64,000 nt of DNA from VRUE01 sp963807425 (lineage in GTDB: Bacteria > Actinomycetota > Thermoleophilia > Solirubrobacterales > 70-9), in contig CAWEBZ010000010.1 of assembly GCA_963807425.1 (NCBI GenBank), positions 1 to 64,000 on the forward strand. The letters run 5' to 3'. Shown piece by piece: positions 32,876 through 41,076 of this stretch; the stretch's first letter is position 1, and each line of letters starts with the position of its first letter. The translations under genes and the position numbers were made by a program. Below the pieces are notes generated by a model. The model saw nothing but the letters and a program-made list of their open reading frames with translations. It was not told the DNA's origin and did not search any database.

Positions 32876-34903
32876 CTACCTTACCTTGAGTCTCTGCAGA
32901 AATTCGCAACGCCGCTTGCGGGGCGGCTCGCGGAGTGCCTCCAGCTCCCGAATTCGCTCTCCTGCGAGGAACGCCTGCCCGGTCTGAGGAGACACGTGCA
33001 CCTCGCCGGGGTTGGGACCAAAGCGGAGCCCTATCCCGCGAAACACCAGTCCGGCGAGCGGAGCGACAACGAGCAGCAAGCCGAGGGCCAGCTTCTCGGC
33101 GAGCTCATACAGGCCCGCGCCGTCATCGAACGCCGCCCGCACCTCAATGCAGCCGAGGGCGAGCAGGGTGACCGCCGCCACGGAGGCCGAGAGCGAGATG
33201 TAGTGCCGGTCGTCCTTGATCTTGACCGCAGCGCGGTCGTTGGCGACCAGGACCATCGGCACGATCAGCAGGAGGAGAGCAACCGCGCCGGCGGCCCGTA
33301 GAACCGAGGTGTCGGCCATCTCCATCAGGAAGCCGACCGCGAGCGCCGCCAGTCCGAATAGCCCGATCATCACCACCCACTGCTTCAGCGGGGAGTCGAG
33401 CTTGCGCAGCTGCTGCCAGACCAGCGGGCTCGAGAGCAGCCAGCTGGTCGCCAGTGGGACAGTCGCCGCGGTCGCGACGGTCGCGCAGGCGGTCCAGATC
33501 GCGACAGAGCCAAGGTTGAATGGAGCCGCCCCGATCAGCACCGAAGTCGCCACCAGCGCACATAGCCCGGTCACCAGCAACAGAATCTTGGCGCCACCGA
33601 TGAATCGAGCCACTGGCGCCTCTTCGGTGCCGTAGACCAACGCTCCCAGCAGTGCGGGTGCGACCAGCAGCAGACCGGCGAGGATCTCGTTCTTACCGGC
33701 GTTCCTCTCGTTGCCGACCAGCAGCGTCGGTTCGCTGGCCACCAGTGCCCAGAGCACCATCGAGGTGATCGTTCCCGCCAGGAACCAGAGGATCGGAAAG
33801 GCGCCACCGCCAACCCCCACCGTCGCTCGAATCATGAGGTTGCCCAAGGTCCTCGCTTCCGGTAGGTAGAGGTGGGTGGTGCGCGACCCCATGGAGCTGC
33901 GGCCAGGGAGGCCTTTTTCCACCCCGTCGTCAGTCGTCACCTTTACTGCCCTCGGGCTCAGCCCGCTCGGGCACTCGAATTCGAAATGGTAAGAGTCGCA
34001 CCGACCCGTATAGATAGTGGGAAAGTCAAGCTCGATTGGCATCCAGGCAAGCGGCTGCGCCACACGCTCCCCCAGGGCCGACAAGCTGAACCGGTAGCCC
34101 TTGAGACCGTACTTCGCATGTCCGGTGCCCAGAGCCTCGTCCGCCCGCCTTGCTTTCCGGAGCCGAATGCTCGGAAACCTCGGTTTCTCCACACTTCCCA
34201 GCTTCCACTGCACAACCGCGCGACGTTCCAAGTCGAAGGCGTAGCTGACGCGGAAGATCCGCTGTTCCCCCGGCTCCCCTTGCACGGGAAGCCATACCAC
34301 CGAGTGCTCCACCAGCATTTCGAGATCATCGATCAGACCGACTTCCTCCCACCTGCTCAGGGTTGCGGGATTCGCTCGCTCGAATAGTTCGTTGAGAATC
34401 ACGTTGCTTTTGTAGGGCTGTTTGGTGGCGACATCGAGGAAAATGTCGTTCAGGCTGTCGAAGTCGACGATCCTCCTCAACGGGGCAGGCAGGCTCCGTC
34501 GCGCCGCCTCGGTGGCTGCCACCGCCGAGATCCAATTGCTGCGAACGCGGGTTGGAGCGGTGACCAGGGCGCCGTTCTCGTCGTGGATTGCGAGCCCCGC
34601 CCTTACCTGCGCCTTGCGCAGAAACATCAGCGGGAAGAGAAAGCGCCGACCCTCGCCGCTCTTGCCACAGTGGGCACCGGGATTCGACGGAAGTTCGAAG
34701 TCGACTGCCAGCTGCCAGCGAGCCGTCTGGTCGGAATTCACCGAAACCTTCTCATAGTGACGGTGAATCAGCCCATGCCGGCGACCGAAGTAGTAGCCGG
34801 CGACAATCGCTGGTTCCTCCCCCACCCCAACCGAGGGAGGTGGTTTCCGAACCCGCAATCTCAGGGCCGAGGTCCTCAGACCCCCCTCCGCGCGAGTCGC
34901 CAT
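32876..34903 (-). CDS. 675-residue membrane protein of unknown family
   Basis: From ATG 34903 the first 330 or so residues are soluble and rich in beta strands, with segments such as RRHYEKVSVNSDQTARWQLA-like RHYEKVSVNSDQ, RIVDFDSLNDIFLDVATKQP and FRVSYAFDLERRAVVQWKLG. A helical hairpin and about eight to nine membrane helices follow (about 345-640), e.g. ILWFLAGTITSMVLWALVA and ILLLVTGLCALVATSVLIG. The C-terminus is a short basic cytoplasmic tail. Codon use is less GC-biased in the first third than in neighbouring genes, which hints at transfer. The frame is open far upstream, across recQ, but that part is a shadow. Not a transporter family I know; a sensor or surface-processing role is possible. 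Confidence 0.7.
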   Translation of the reverse strand: MATRAEGGLRTSALRLRVRKPPPSVGVGEEPAIVAGYYFGRRHGLIHRHYEKVSVNSDQTARWQLAVDFELPSNPGAHCGKSGEGRRFLFPLMFLRKAQVRAGLAIHDENGALVTAPTRVRSNWISAVAATEAARRSLPAPLRRIVDFDSLNDIFLDVATKQPYKSNVILNELFERANPATLSRWEEVGLIDDLEMLVEHSVVWLPVQGEPGEQRIFRVSYAFDLERRAVVQWKLGSVEKPRFPSIRLRKARRADEALGTGHAKYGLKGYRFSLSALGERVAQPLAWMPIELDFPTIYTGRCDSYHFEFECPSGLSPRAVKVTTDDGVEKGLPGRSSMGSRTTHLYLPEARTLGNLMIRATVGVGGGAFPILWFLAGTITSMVLWALVASEPTLLVGNERNAGKNEILAGLLLVAPALLGALVYGTEEAPVARFIGGAKILLLVTGLCALVATSVLIGAAPFNLGSVAIWTACATVATAATVPLATSWLLSSPLVWQQLRKLDSPLKQWVVMIGLFGLAALAVGFLMEMADTSVLRAAGAVALLLLIVPMVLVANDRAAVKIKDDRHYISLSASVAAVTLLALGCIEVRAAFDDGAGLYELAEKLALGLLLVVAPLAGLVFRGIGLRFGPNPGEVHVSPQTGQAFLAGERIRELEALREPPRKRRCEFLQRLKVR

Positions 34904-34906
34904 TTT

Positions 34907-34926
34907 CCCACCATAGTGGGTTTTAT
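34907..34926 (-). promoter_or_regulatory. Promoter-proximal palindrome ahead of the membrane protein
   Basis: CCCAC-CATA-GTGGG (34907-34920) is a 5-bp inverted repeat four bases from the start codon. On the minus strand the box reads ATAAAACCCACTATGG, close to CTAAAATACCCACTATGG at the AbiE-like operon (28303-28320). The ATG in the box is out of frame with the membrane protein and opens a 12-codon frame (MVGKWRLARRGV). Regulatory meaning is inferred from the resemblance. Confidence 0.4.
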
Positions 34927-34999
34927 CGAGTAATGCATTTAATAGGTTCGATATGCACACGTTCAGCAAATACGCCGCTCGAAGCCCTAGCCTGGTCGA

Positions 35000-36583
35000 A
35001 TGGACGAGGCGAGGGCGAGGGCGGACGAGCTGCTGCGCGAGCTGGGCTACGCATCCTGGCGGCCGGGGCAGCGCGAGGCGGTGGTCGCGGCACTGGAGGG
35101 GCACGACTCGCTGATCGTGATGCCGACCGGTGGCGGCAAGAGCCTCTGCTACCAGCTGCCGGGGCTGGCAACGGAGAAACTGACGATCGTCGTCAGCCCG
35201 CTGATCGCGCTGATCAACGACCAGTGGCAGCGGCTCACTGCCGCCGGCCACCCGGTCGCGATGATCACTTCGGGGATGAGCGAAGCGGCGGCTCGCGAGG
35301 CGTTGGCTCAGGTTCGCGACGGGCGCGCCCGAATCGTCTACTGCTCGCCGGAGCGGTTCGGCTCGACCGTCTTCCTCGATGCGCTGGCACAGCGAGAGAT
35401 CGATCTGATCGCGGTCGACGAGGCGCACTGCGTCTCGGAGTGGGGACACGACTTCCGGCCCGACTACCTGCGCCTGCCGCAGATCGCCAACCGACTGGGC
35501 CGGCCGACGGTGATGGCCTGCACGGCGACGGCAACGAAGGCGGTGGCGGCGGAGATCGCTAGCCGATTCGAGATGACCGAGCCGCTCCAGGTCCGCGCCG
35601 GCTTCGACCGGCCCAACCTCTCCTTCGACATCGTGCAGCTGGAGGGCAAGGGGTCGAAGGCGCGCCGGCTCGCCCTGCTCGAGCACGGCCTCGCCGATCC
35701 CGCCAACCGGCCGGCGATCGTCTACTGCGGCACCCGCCGCGACACCGACGAGGTCGCCGAGGCGCTGCACGGTAGCGGGCTCCGTGCGGCCCCCTACCAC
35801 GCTGGGATGGAGTCGGAGGACCGCAGCGAGGCCCAGCGCAGGTTCATGAGCGAGGAGATCGAGGTCATCGTCGCGACCAACGCCTTCGGAATGGGAGTCG
35901 ACAAGGCCAACGTGCGCTCGGTCTGGCACATCGCGATCCCGACCAGCCTCGAGGCCTATTACCAGGAGGCGGGCCGCGCCGGACGCGACGGCGAGCCCGC
36001 CAGGGCGGTGCTGCTGGCAATGCGCTCCGACCTCGGTCGCTTGGTCCGCTTCAACGAACAGCGCAGCGGCGACCCCGAGCTGGCGATCGCCCACGAGCGC
36101 GGATGGCGTGCCTACCGGACGATCAAGTCCTTCATCTACTCGGAGCGCTGCCGGCGGCGTCTCCTGCTCGACCACTTCGGCGACAGCCAGGCCGGAGCGC
36201 CCCTGGACCGCTGCTGCGACGCCTGCGACCAGCAGAGCTGGCTGCCCGACCCGGAGACGATCGAGGTCCGCCGGCCGAGCCGGCCGCGCAAGGCCGGGAC
36301 CACTCCGGCGGCAGAGCTCTCCCCCGCCGACGCTCCGCTCTTCGAAGCGCTGAAAGCGTGGCGGCTCGAAGCCGCCGCCGGCAAGCCCGCCTACACCGTC
36401 GCCAACAACCGCACGCTGGAGGCGATCGCCTCGCTGCGGCCGGCGAACACCGCGAGCCTGGCCGCGATCCACGGCGTCGGCCCCAGCTTCATCTCCAAGT
36501 ACGCCGAGCAGGTGCTGGCAATCGTCGCCACGCATCCGATATGTGATCGATCAGTCGTATCCGCAGCGCTTTCTCAAAACTGA
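35000..36583 (+). CDS. recQ: ATP-dependent DNA helicase RecQ
   Basis: 527 residues. Superfamily 2 3'-5' helicase in recombination and fork repair. Motif 0 WRPGQREAVVAAL, motif I MPTGGGKSLCYQLP, motif II VDEAHC in IAVDEAHCVSEWGHDFRPDY, motif III CTATAT, motif VI QEAGRAGRDG. The RecQ zinc site follows as C-x16-C-x2-C-x2-C (ERCRRRLLLDHFGD to CCDACDQQ), and an HRDC domain ends the protein (LRPANTASLAAIHGVGPSF). It lacks most of the winged-helix region of the E. coli enzyme, so it is of the compact type. TAGCCT lies 6 nt before ATG. Its last codons contain a copy of the hipBA operator. Confidence 0.95.
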   Translation: MDEARARADELLRELGYASWRPGQREAVVAALEGHDSLIVMPTGGGKSLCYQLPGLATEKLTIVVSPLIALINDQWQRLTAAGHPVAMITSGMSEAAAREALAQVRDGRARIVYCSPERFGSTVFLDALAQREIDLIAVDEAHCVSEWGHDFRPDYLRLPQIANRLGRPTVMACTATATKAVAAEIASRFEMTEPLQVRAGFDRPNLSFDIVQLEGKGSKARRLALLEHGLADPANRPAIVYCGTRRDTDEVAEALHGSGLRAAPYHAGMESEDRSEAQRRFMSEEIEVIVATNAFGMGVDKANVRSVWHIAIPTSLEAYYQEAGRAGRDGEPARAVLLAMRSDLGRLVRFNEQRSGDPELAIAHERGWRAYRTIKSFIYSERCRRRLLLDHFGDSQAGAPLDRCCDACDQQSWLPDPETIEVRRPSRPRKAGTTPAAELSPADAPLFEALKAWRLEAAAGKPAYTVANNRTLEAIASLRPANTASLAAIHGVGPSFISKYAEQVLAIVATHPICDRSVVSAALSQN

Positions 36584-36597
36584 GATTGATCGATCAC
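36543..36597 (+). promoter_or_regulatory. Operator pair upstream of hipBA
   Basis: GTGATCGATCA (36543-36553) and its exact inverse TGATCGATCAC (36587-36597) each contain the palindrome TGATCGATCA, with 43 bp between centres, about four helical turns. The first copy lies in the recQ coding end, the second just after the recQ stop (TGA 36581-36583). The AT-rich stretch up to 36638 is the probable hipBA promoter. HipB proteins bind palindromes of this size in pairs and repress their own operon; the match here is inference. Confidence 0.7.
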
Positions 36598-36638
36598 GTT
36601 ATCGATTAAACTATGTTATTGTTACCGTTCGATCTCAA

Positions 36639-36863
36639 ATGGACCCGGTGACCAACATCCACTCCCCAGGTGACTTCGGAGCCCAGCTCAGAGCCCGTCG
36701 CAAGGGCCAGAAGCTCTCGCAGACGAATGTCGCCGACGTCATTGGCGTCAATCGGCGAGTACTGAGTCAGCTCGAGAATGGGAAGGGCACTGTCCAACTG
36801 CAGATCGCCCTCGAAGCCGCCCGAGCCATCGGCCTCGACATCGCGTTGACGCCACGGAAATGA
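36639..36863 (+). CDS. hipB: HipB-like antitoxin, XRE-family HTH
   Basis: 74 residues from ATG 36639. The helix-turn-helix covers FGAQLRARRKGQKLSQTNVA with DVIGVNRRVLSQLENGK, the Xre/HipB type, and the end ALEAARAIGLDIAL is the short dimerisation segment. It overlaps hipA by 4 nt (ATGA). It should neutralise HipA and repress the operon at the TGATCGATCA palindromes upstream. A longer frame to 36543 exists but would begin inside the recQ coding end and the operator. Confidence 0.9.
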   Translation: MDPVTNIHSPGDFGAQLRARRKGQKLSQTNVADVIGVNRRVLSQLENGKGTVQLQIALEAARAIGLDIALTPRK

Positions 36864-38068
36864 GTCTGCTCACGGTGTACCTCGGCGCCGAGATCGCGGG
36901 CACGCTGGCGCTAAAGGACAACGGCAATATCCAGTTCCGCTACTTCGACGAGTACACCGGCCCACCGATCTCCCACGCACTGCCCAAGCAGGCCGACGCA
37001 CACCCCCACTCCGTTTGCCTGGCCGTGTTCGGAGGCCTGCTCCCGGAAGGCGAAGGCAGGGCGACGATCGCGCGGAAATTCGGCATCTCGAACAGCAACA
37101 CCTATGCGCTCTTGCACGAACTCGGCGGTGACTGCGCGGGGGCCCTTGCCCTGGTTGACAGCGATTACGAAATGCCCGATGAACCGGAAAGCCGGACCCT
37201 CAGCGCCGAGGAATTGGACAGGACAATCCGCGAGCTGCCGGAGCGACCCCTCGCAGCCGACCCGGAGGCTGGCGTTCGGCTCTCGCTCGCCGGCGCCCAG
37301 CCGAAGCTGCCGGTGATCCTCGCGGAGGACGAGATATCGCTGCCGCTGAACATGGCAACGGCCACAACGCACATCATCAAGCCGGAGCCAAGGGCATTCC
37401 CCGGCCTGGTCGACAACGAGGCCTTCTGCATGGCGCTCGCGCAGAGGGTCGGCCTCCCCACGGCCTCTGCCGGCAAGCTCAGGACCACCTCGGAGATGCC
37501 GTACCTGTTGGTCGAGCGCTATGACCGCGATCCGACGGTCGATCCCATTCGCCGGCTGCACCAGGAGGACTTCTGCCAGGCCCTCGGCCGCCCCTCGGAA
37601 CGCAAGTACCAGAGCGAAGGGGGTCCGTCGGCGAAGCAGTCCGTCGACCTATTGCGTGATGCCTCGGCGGTACCCGCTCAGGATTTGCCCACCTTCTGGC
37701 GAACTCTCGTCTTCAACTGGCTGATCGGCAACTGCGATGCCCACGCGAAGAACTACTCCCTGCTCTACGACACGGGAGCGCCGACCTTGGCGCCCCTCTA
37801 CGACCTGGTCTGCACGACGGCCTATGACAACCTCGAGCGACGGCTGGCGATGAGCATCGGCGGAGCGCGGGCAATCGGCGATGTCGATGCCAAAGCCTGG
37901 GACGAGCTGGCGGGAGAGCTCGGCTTTAGCAAGCGGTTCGCCGATTCGGCTCGCGATGAAATCACTAGCCGGGCCGTTGCCGAGGCACGTGCGCTCGCGG
38001 AGGAAGAGGCTCACGACAACGAGGCAGCTGGGCGGGTCCTAGCAGGGATCCTCGAGCGAAGCGGCTAG
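36860..38068 (+). CDS. hipA: HipA-family Ser/Thr kinase toxin
   Basis: 402 residues, normal for HipA. The N-terminal couple-HipA domain includes LAVFGGLLPEGEGR. The kinase has RLSLAGAQPKLPVIL (the Ser of the autophosphorylation/P-loop segment) and LIGNCDAHAKNYSLLYD (catalytic Asp and metal Asn in DAHAKN), then TLAPLYDLVCT (metal Asp). The E. coli enzyme phosphorylates glutamyl-tRNA synthetase and causes growth arrest; the target here is unproven. All catalytic positions are present, so it should be active unless held by HipB. Confidence 0.93.
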   Translation: MSLLTVYLGAEIAGTLALKDNGNIQFRYFDEYTGPPISHALPKQADAHPHSVCLAVFGGLLPEGEGRATIARKFGISNSNTYALLHELGGDCAGALALVDSDYEMPDEPESRTLSAEELDRTIRELPERPLAADPEAGVRLSLAGAQPKLPVILAEDEISLPLNMATATTHIIKPEPRAFPGLVDNEAFCMALAQRVGLPTASAGKLRTTSEMPYLLVERYDRDPTVDPIRRLHQEDFCQALGRPSERKYQSEGGPSAKQSVDLLRDASAVPAQDLPTFWRTLVFNWLIGNCDAHAKNYSLLYDTGAPTLAPLYDLVCTTAYDNLERRLAMSIGGARAIGDVDAKAWDELAGELGFSKRFADSARDEITSRAVAEARALAEEEAHDNEAAGRVLAGILERSG

Positions 38069-38110
38069 CGGATCGATCGCCGCTTCAGAGTGTTCCATGC
38101 AGGCAAACCT

Positions 38111-38163
38111 CTCACCGGTGGGCCGAAATGTCATCTACACCTCCGACGCGGCTCACCGGTGGG
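38111..38163. repeat. Direct repeat of CTCACCGGTGGG upstream of the GH26-like gene
   Basis: CTCACCGGTGGG occurs at 38111-38122 and again from 38152, with 41 bp from start to start. Each copy contains the 8-bp palindrome CACCGGTG. They lie in the 129-nt gap between hipA and the gene at 38198 and could be paired operator sites. No factor is identified. Confidence 0.45.
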
Positions 38164-38197
38164 GGGACATCGCGGTCCCCGGTCGAATCAGGCTCGG

Positions 38198-39274
38198 ATG
38201 CACTTCTCGATCCACAAGCGAGTCGCCCAGTCGGCACTCGGCGTCGCGCTGCTCTGCCTGGCCTGGGCCTCCTCCGCACCGGCGGGAGCGCTGCTCCCCC
38301 GCGGTGACAAGATCTTCTTCGGCGTCAGCGATACCGGCGACCCGGCCGACTTCGGCCAGTTCAGTACCGCCCTGCGCAAGCACCCGGCGCTGATCGAGAC
38401 CTTCCGCACCTGGGGCTCCGACTTCCCCGAGTCGATCGAACGCTGGCAGGAGGCGCGGGCGCGACCGGTCCTCCACTTCACCACCGCCGACTCGGGCGAC
38501 GGCCACGAGCTGATCGACCCGCGCGCGATCGCGCAGGGGTACGGCGATGAGTACCTGATCCGGCTCAACCGGCTGTTCTGGGAGAAGGAGATGCGCGCCT
38601 ACCTGCGGCCGCTGGGCGAGCCCAACCGCTGCATCAACGTCTACGCCTCCTACGACTGCGCCGGCCAGCCGCGCGACGCCGCCCACAAGCCACGCTGGTA
38701 CAAGCTCGCCTTCCGCCGCATGTACGTCGTCCTGCACGGCGGCGGCAAGCGCAGACAGATCGACGCTCGCCTGGCCAAAGCGGGCCTGCCGCCGCTGAAC
38801 AGCGAGCTGAGCGGCCTGCCGGCGGCGCCGATCGCGGTGATCTGGAGCACCTTGCCGGCGGGCTCGCCGACCGTTCCCCAGAACCGCCCCAAGCACTTCT
38901 ATCCCGGCGACGACTACGTCGACTGGGTCGGCACCGACTTCTACTCCGACAACCAGGACTGGAAAGCGCTGAACGGTCTCTACAACCGCTACGCCGACAA
39001 GCCCTTCTCATTGCCCGAGTGGGGCGTCTCCAGCGGCGATGATCCCGCCTTCGTCAGGCGCCTGATGACCTGGGTCGAACGCCACCCGCGCTGCAAGATG
39101 CTCGTCTACTACCAGGACTTCGGCTCGACCAGTGCCTACCGGATCCAGAACTACCCGGCGAGCCTCGGGGTGCTGAGCCGCAAGCTGCACTCGCCGCGGT
39201 TCCCCCACTTCGCGCCCGACCCGCCGCAGGCACCTCCCCCGCCCCCGGGCGGCCTCGCGCCAAAAGGTCTCTAG
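38198..39274 (+). CDS. Secreted glycoside hydrolase-like protein (GH26-type barrel)
   Basis: 358 residues from ATG 38198. The signal peptide (to about residue 32) ends ASSAPAGA. GDKIFFGVSDTGD opens a TIM barrel. YLRPLGEPNRCIN places a Glu where GH26 enzymes have the acid/base (usually RPxHEMN), and KPFSLPEWGVSSG gives a candidate nucleophile Glu. DYVDWVGTDFYSDNQ is the typical GH26/GH53-like strand. The Pro-rich tail (PDPPQAPPPPPGG) suggests wall attachment. Substrate, probably a beta-mannan or other beta-glucan, is not known. The acid/base region differs from classical GH26, so confidence in the family is moderate. Confidence 0.72.
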   Translation: MHFSIHKRVAQSALGVALLCLAWASSAPAGALLPRGDKIFFGVSDTGDPADFGQFSTALRKHPALIETFRTWGSDFPESIERWQEARARPVLHFTTADSGDGHELIDPRAIAQGYGDEYLIRLNRLFWEKEMRAYLRPLGEPNRCINVYASYDCAGQPRDAAHKPRWYKLAFRRMYVVLHGGGKRRQIDARLAKAGLPPLNSELSGLPAAPIAVIWSTLPAGSPTVPQNRPKHFYPGDDYVDWVGTDFYSDNQDWKALNGLYNRYADKPFSLPEWGVSSGDDPAFVRRLMTWVERHPRCKMLVYYQDFGSTSAYRIQNYPASLGVLSRKLHSPRFPHFAPDPPQAPPPPPGGLAPKGL

Positions 39275-39297
39275 ATGGTCGATTCCACCTGTGGACG

Positions 39298-39445
39298 AGG
39301 AGGAGCCCGGTCGCCCTCCCGTCGAATTGATGGCGCACGGCCTTCGGCCTTAGCGCCGAATCTCGTGCGCGGCTACGCCGCGCGATAGACAGATTGCATG
39401 TCGCCGCTTCGCGACATTCGACAGGAGGACGACCGGGCTCCTCCT
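39298..39445 (-). ncRNA. Multi-hairpin element with 30-bp closing stem (candidate structured RNA or MITE-like element)
   Basis: A 16-bp perfect inverted repeat (AGGAGGAGCCCGGTCG at 39298-39313, CGACCGGGCTCCTCCT at 39430-39445) continues inward for 14 bp with two mismatches, to 39327/39416. Both mismatches are C opposite A on the plus strand, which become G-U pairs on the minus strand, so a minus-strand RNA would pair all 30 positions. Inside are three hairpins: GGCGC/GCGCC with GGCC-TTC-GGCC (39332-39357), GCGCGGC-TAC-GCCGCGC (39367-39383) and TGTCGC/GCGACA (39399-39416). It lies between convergent genes. The interval 39275-39588 has no coding sequence; the rest of it holds one small hairpin described separately. 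Confidence 0.5.
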
Positions 39446-39516
39446 TTCGACAGGCCTCAGCAAATGACTCGGCCTATGTGTGCGCCAGGGTTTTCAGGCT
39501 TCTAGCGGGCTTCAAG

Positions 39517-39532
39517 CTGAGAGGCGTCTCAG
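39517..39532 (-). terminator. Small hairpin after the PQQ-propeller gene
   Basis: CTGAGA-GGCG-TCTCAG forms a 6-bp stem with a 4-nt loop, 57 nt beyond the stop of the minus-strand propeller gene. It could end or protect that transcript. There is no T-tract; weak evidence. Confidence 0.3.
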
Positions 39533-39588
39533 GGAAGGCTCCCGAAGCTCGGTGTGCTTCGACCTGCGCCCCACCGTGGAATCGACAT

Positions 39589-41007
39589 CTAGCGTTGCTT
39601 CTGCTGCCGTTTCCTCTGCCTCGGCTTTTGCTGCCGCGCCGGCTTCTTTCTCTGCTTCGCCTTCGGGGCCGCGATGCGCTCGGCGACCGCGGCTTTGTAC
39701 TCGTAGGGCTGCAATGCGGTGATGCTCGAGTAGCCGGTCAGGTAGAGGCGGCGGCCGTCGGAGATCACCGCCGAGTAGGTGCCACGCGGGTAACGGAAGA
39801 CGCGCCGGCCGCTGCGCATCATGAAGCCGCTGGTCGACTCGTTGCTGAACTCGGCGACGTAGACGATGTCGCCGACCGCCGAGAGCGAGCCGACGACCTG
39901 GCCGCCGGCCGAGCGGCTCCAGCGCACGCCGCCGTCCTTGGCGTCGAGCGCATAGACGTTGCCGTCGAAGGAGCCGATGTAGACGGTCGGCGGGCTGTGC
40001 TGGGTGGTCGAGACGGTCGGCCCGGAGTAGGCGTAGCCGCCGGTCGAGTAGCTCCAGGCGACCTCCCCGTCCCGAAGGTCGAAGCTGTAGACGCGGGCGT
40101 CGTTGTTGCCGGCGTAGACGCGACCGAAGGCGACGGCTGGCGTCGAGTAGAAGGCGCCCGAGGCGCCGAAGCCCGGGCCGAGCGAGCCGCTCTGCCACCT
40201 CAGCTTCCCCGTCTTGGCATCGACGGCGTTCATGTAGCCGCCGTAGTCGCCGACGTAGAGGCTGCCGCCGTAGTAAGCGGGCGCCGACTTGACCGGCCCA
40301 CCGAGGCTCGTCGCCCAGCGCACGTTGCCGCTGATCGTGCTCAGCGCGTAGAGGTTGCCGTCCTCGCAGCCGAAGTAGACGGTGCGGTCGACCACCACCG
40401 GCGAGGACTCGGCACGACCAGGCAACGAGCGCTTCCAGATCGTCTTGCCGGTCTTGGCGTCGAGCTTGACGATGTGACCGGGGACGAGGTTGACGATGTA
40501 GAGCCGGTGTTTGTAATAGGTAGGTGAGGAGGCGTTGAGGCGGCCGACGCTGCGCTCCCAGAGCACCTTGCCGCTGTCGGCGTCGAGGGCGCGGGCAGTC
40601 CCGTTGTTGTCGACGAAGTAGAGCTTGCCGCCGACGTAGATCGGCGGGAACTCGAGCAGTGGCCTGCCGGTGTAGCGCCAGAGCTTGCGAAAGGGAGGCC
40701 TGACTCCCTTCACCGGCAGGTAGCGGGTGCGGGCCGGGTTGAGACCGAACATCGGCCAGTTGACCGTCTTGGCCGCCTTCGGCTTCTGCGGCTTCTGCGG
40801 CACGAAGGCGGCATCCGGGTTGTGGACGTCGGCGGGACGCTTGAGCAGCTCGTAGGCAAGCGCGCCGCCGGCAGCGGCGAGCAGGGCGACGGCCGCGAGA
40901 ACGCCGATCGTGGCGCGGCGGTGCTCACGCCAGAGGTGCTCGACCCGGTGGCGGAGACGGGCGATCGCTGCTTTGCGTTTGGAGGCGGGGCGCTTCTCAG
41001 GGCTCAT
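39589..41007 (-). CDS. Membrane-anchored PQQ-like beta-propeller protein
   Basis: 472 residues. A basic N-terminus is followed by one membrane helix (about 34-53, ATIGVLAAVALLAAAGGALA), then extracytoplasmic repeats: GKLYFVDNNGTARALDADSG, then LYIVNLVPGHIVKLDAKTGK, VYFGCEDGNLYALSTISGN and VYIGSFDGNVYALDAKDGG. These are PQQ-binding-like (BamB/YxaL) propeller blades. The enzyme residues of quinoprotein dehydrogenases are absent, so a binding or scaffold role is likely. The C-terminal 35 residues are almost all K, R, Q and P (AKQRKKPARQQKPRQRKRQQ), perhaps for wall polymer binding. Confidence 0.85.
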   Translation of the reverse strand: MSPEKRPASKRKAAIARLRHRVEHLWREHRRATIGVLAAVALLAAAGGALAYELLKRPADVHNPDAAFVPQKPQKPKAAKTVNWPMFGLNPARTRYLPVKGVRPPFRKLWRYTGRPLLEFPPIYVGGKLYFVDNNGTARALDADSGKVLWERSVGRLNASSPTYYKHRLYIVNLVPGHIVKLDAKTGKTIWKRSLPGRAESSPVVVDRTVYFGCEDGNLYALSTISGNVRWATSLGGPVKSAPAYYGGSLYVGDYGGYMNAVDAKTGKLRWQSGSLGPGFGASGAFYSTPAVAFGRVYAGNNDARVYSFDLRDGEVAWSYSTGGYAYSGPTVSTTQHSPPTVYIGSFDGNVYALDAKDGGVRWSRSAGGQVVGSLSAVGDIVYVAEFSNESTSGFMMRSGRRVFRYPRGTYSAVISDGRRLYLTGYSSITALQPYEYKAAVAERIAAPKAKQRKKPARQQKPRQRKRQQKQR

Positions 41008-41076
41008 GCGGCGAGCCGGTCATGGTAGGGAACGGCTCAAGGCTGCCCGAAAGCGCGGACGGTCTTCCGGCGGCAG

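Noticed and set aside
34904..36535. Extension of the 675-residue membrane protein frame across recQ to about 1219 residues.
   Set aside because: The extension is antisense to an intact recQ and consists of Arg/Gly/Leu-rich shadow sequence. Homology-like structure begins only after 34903.
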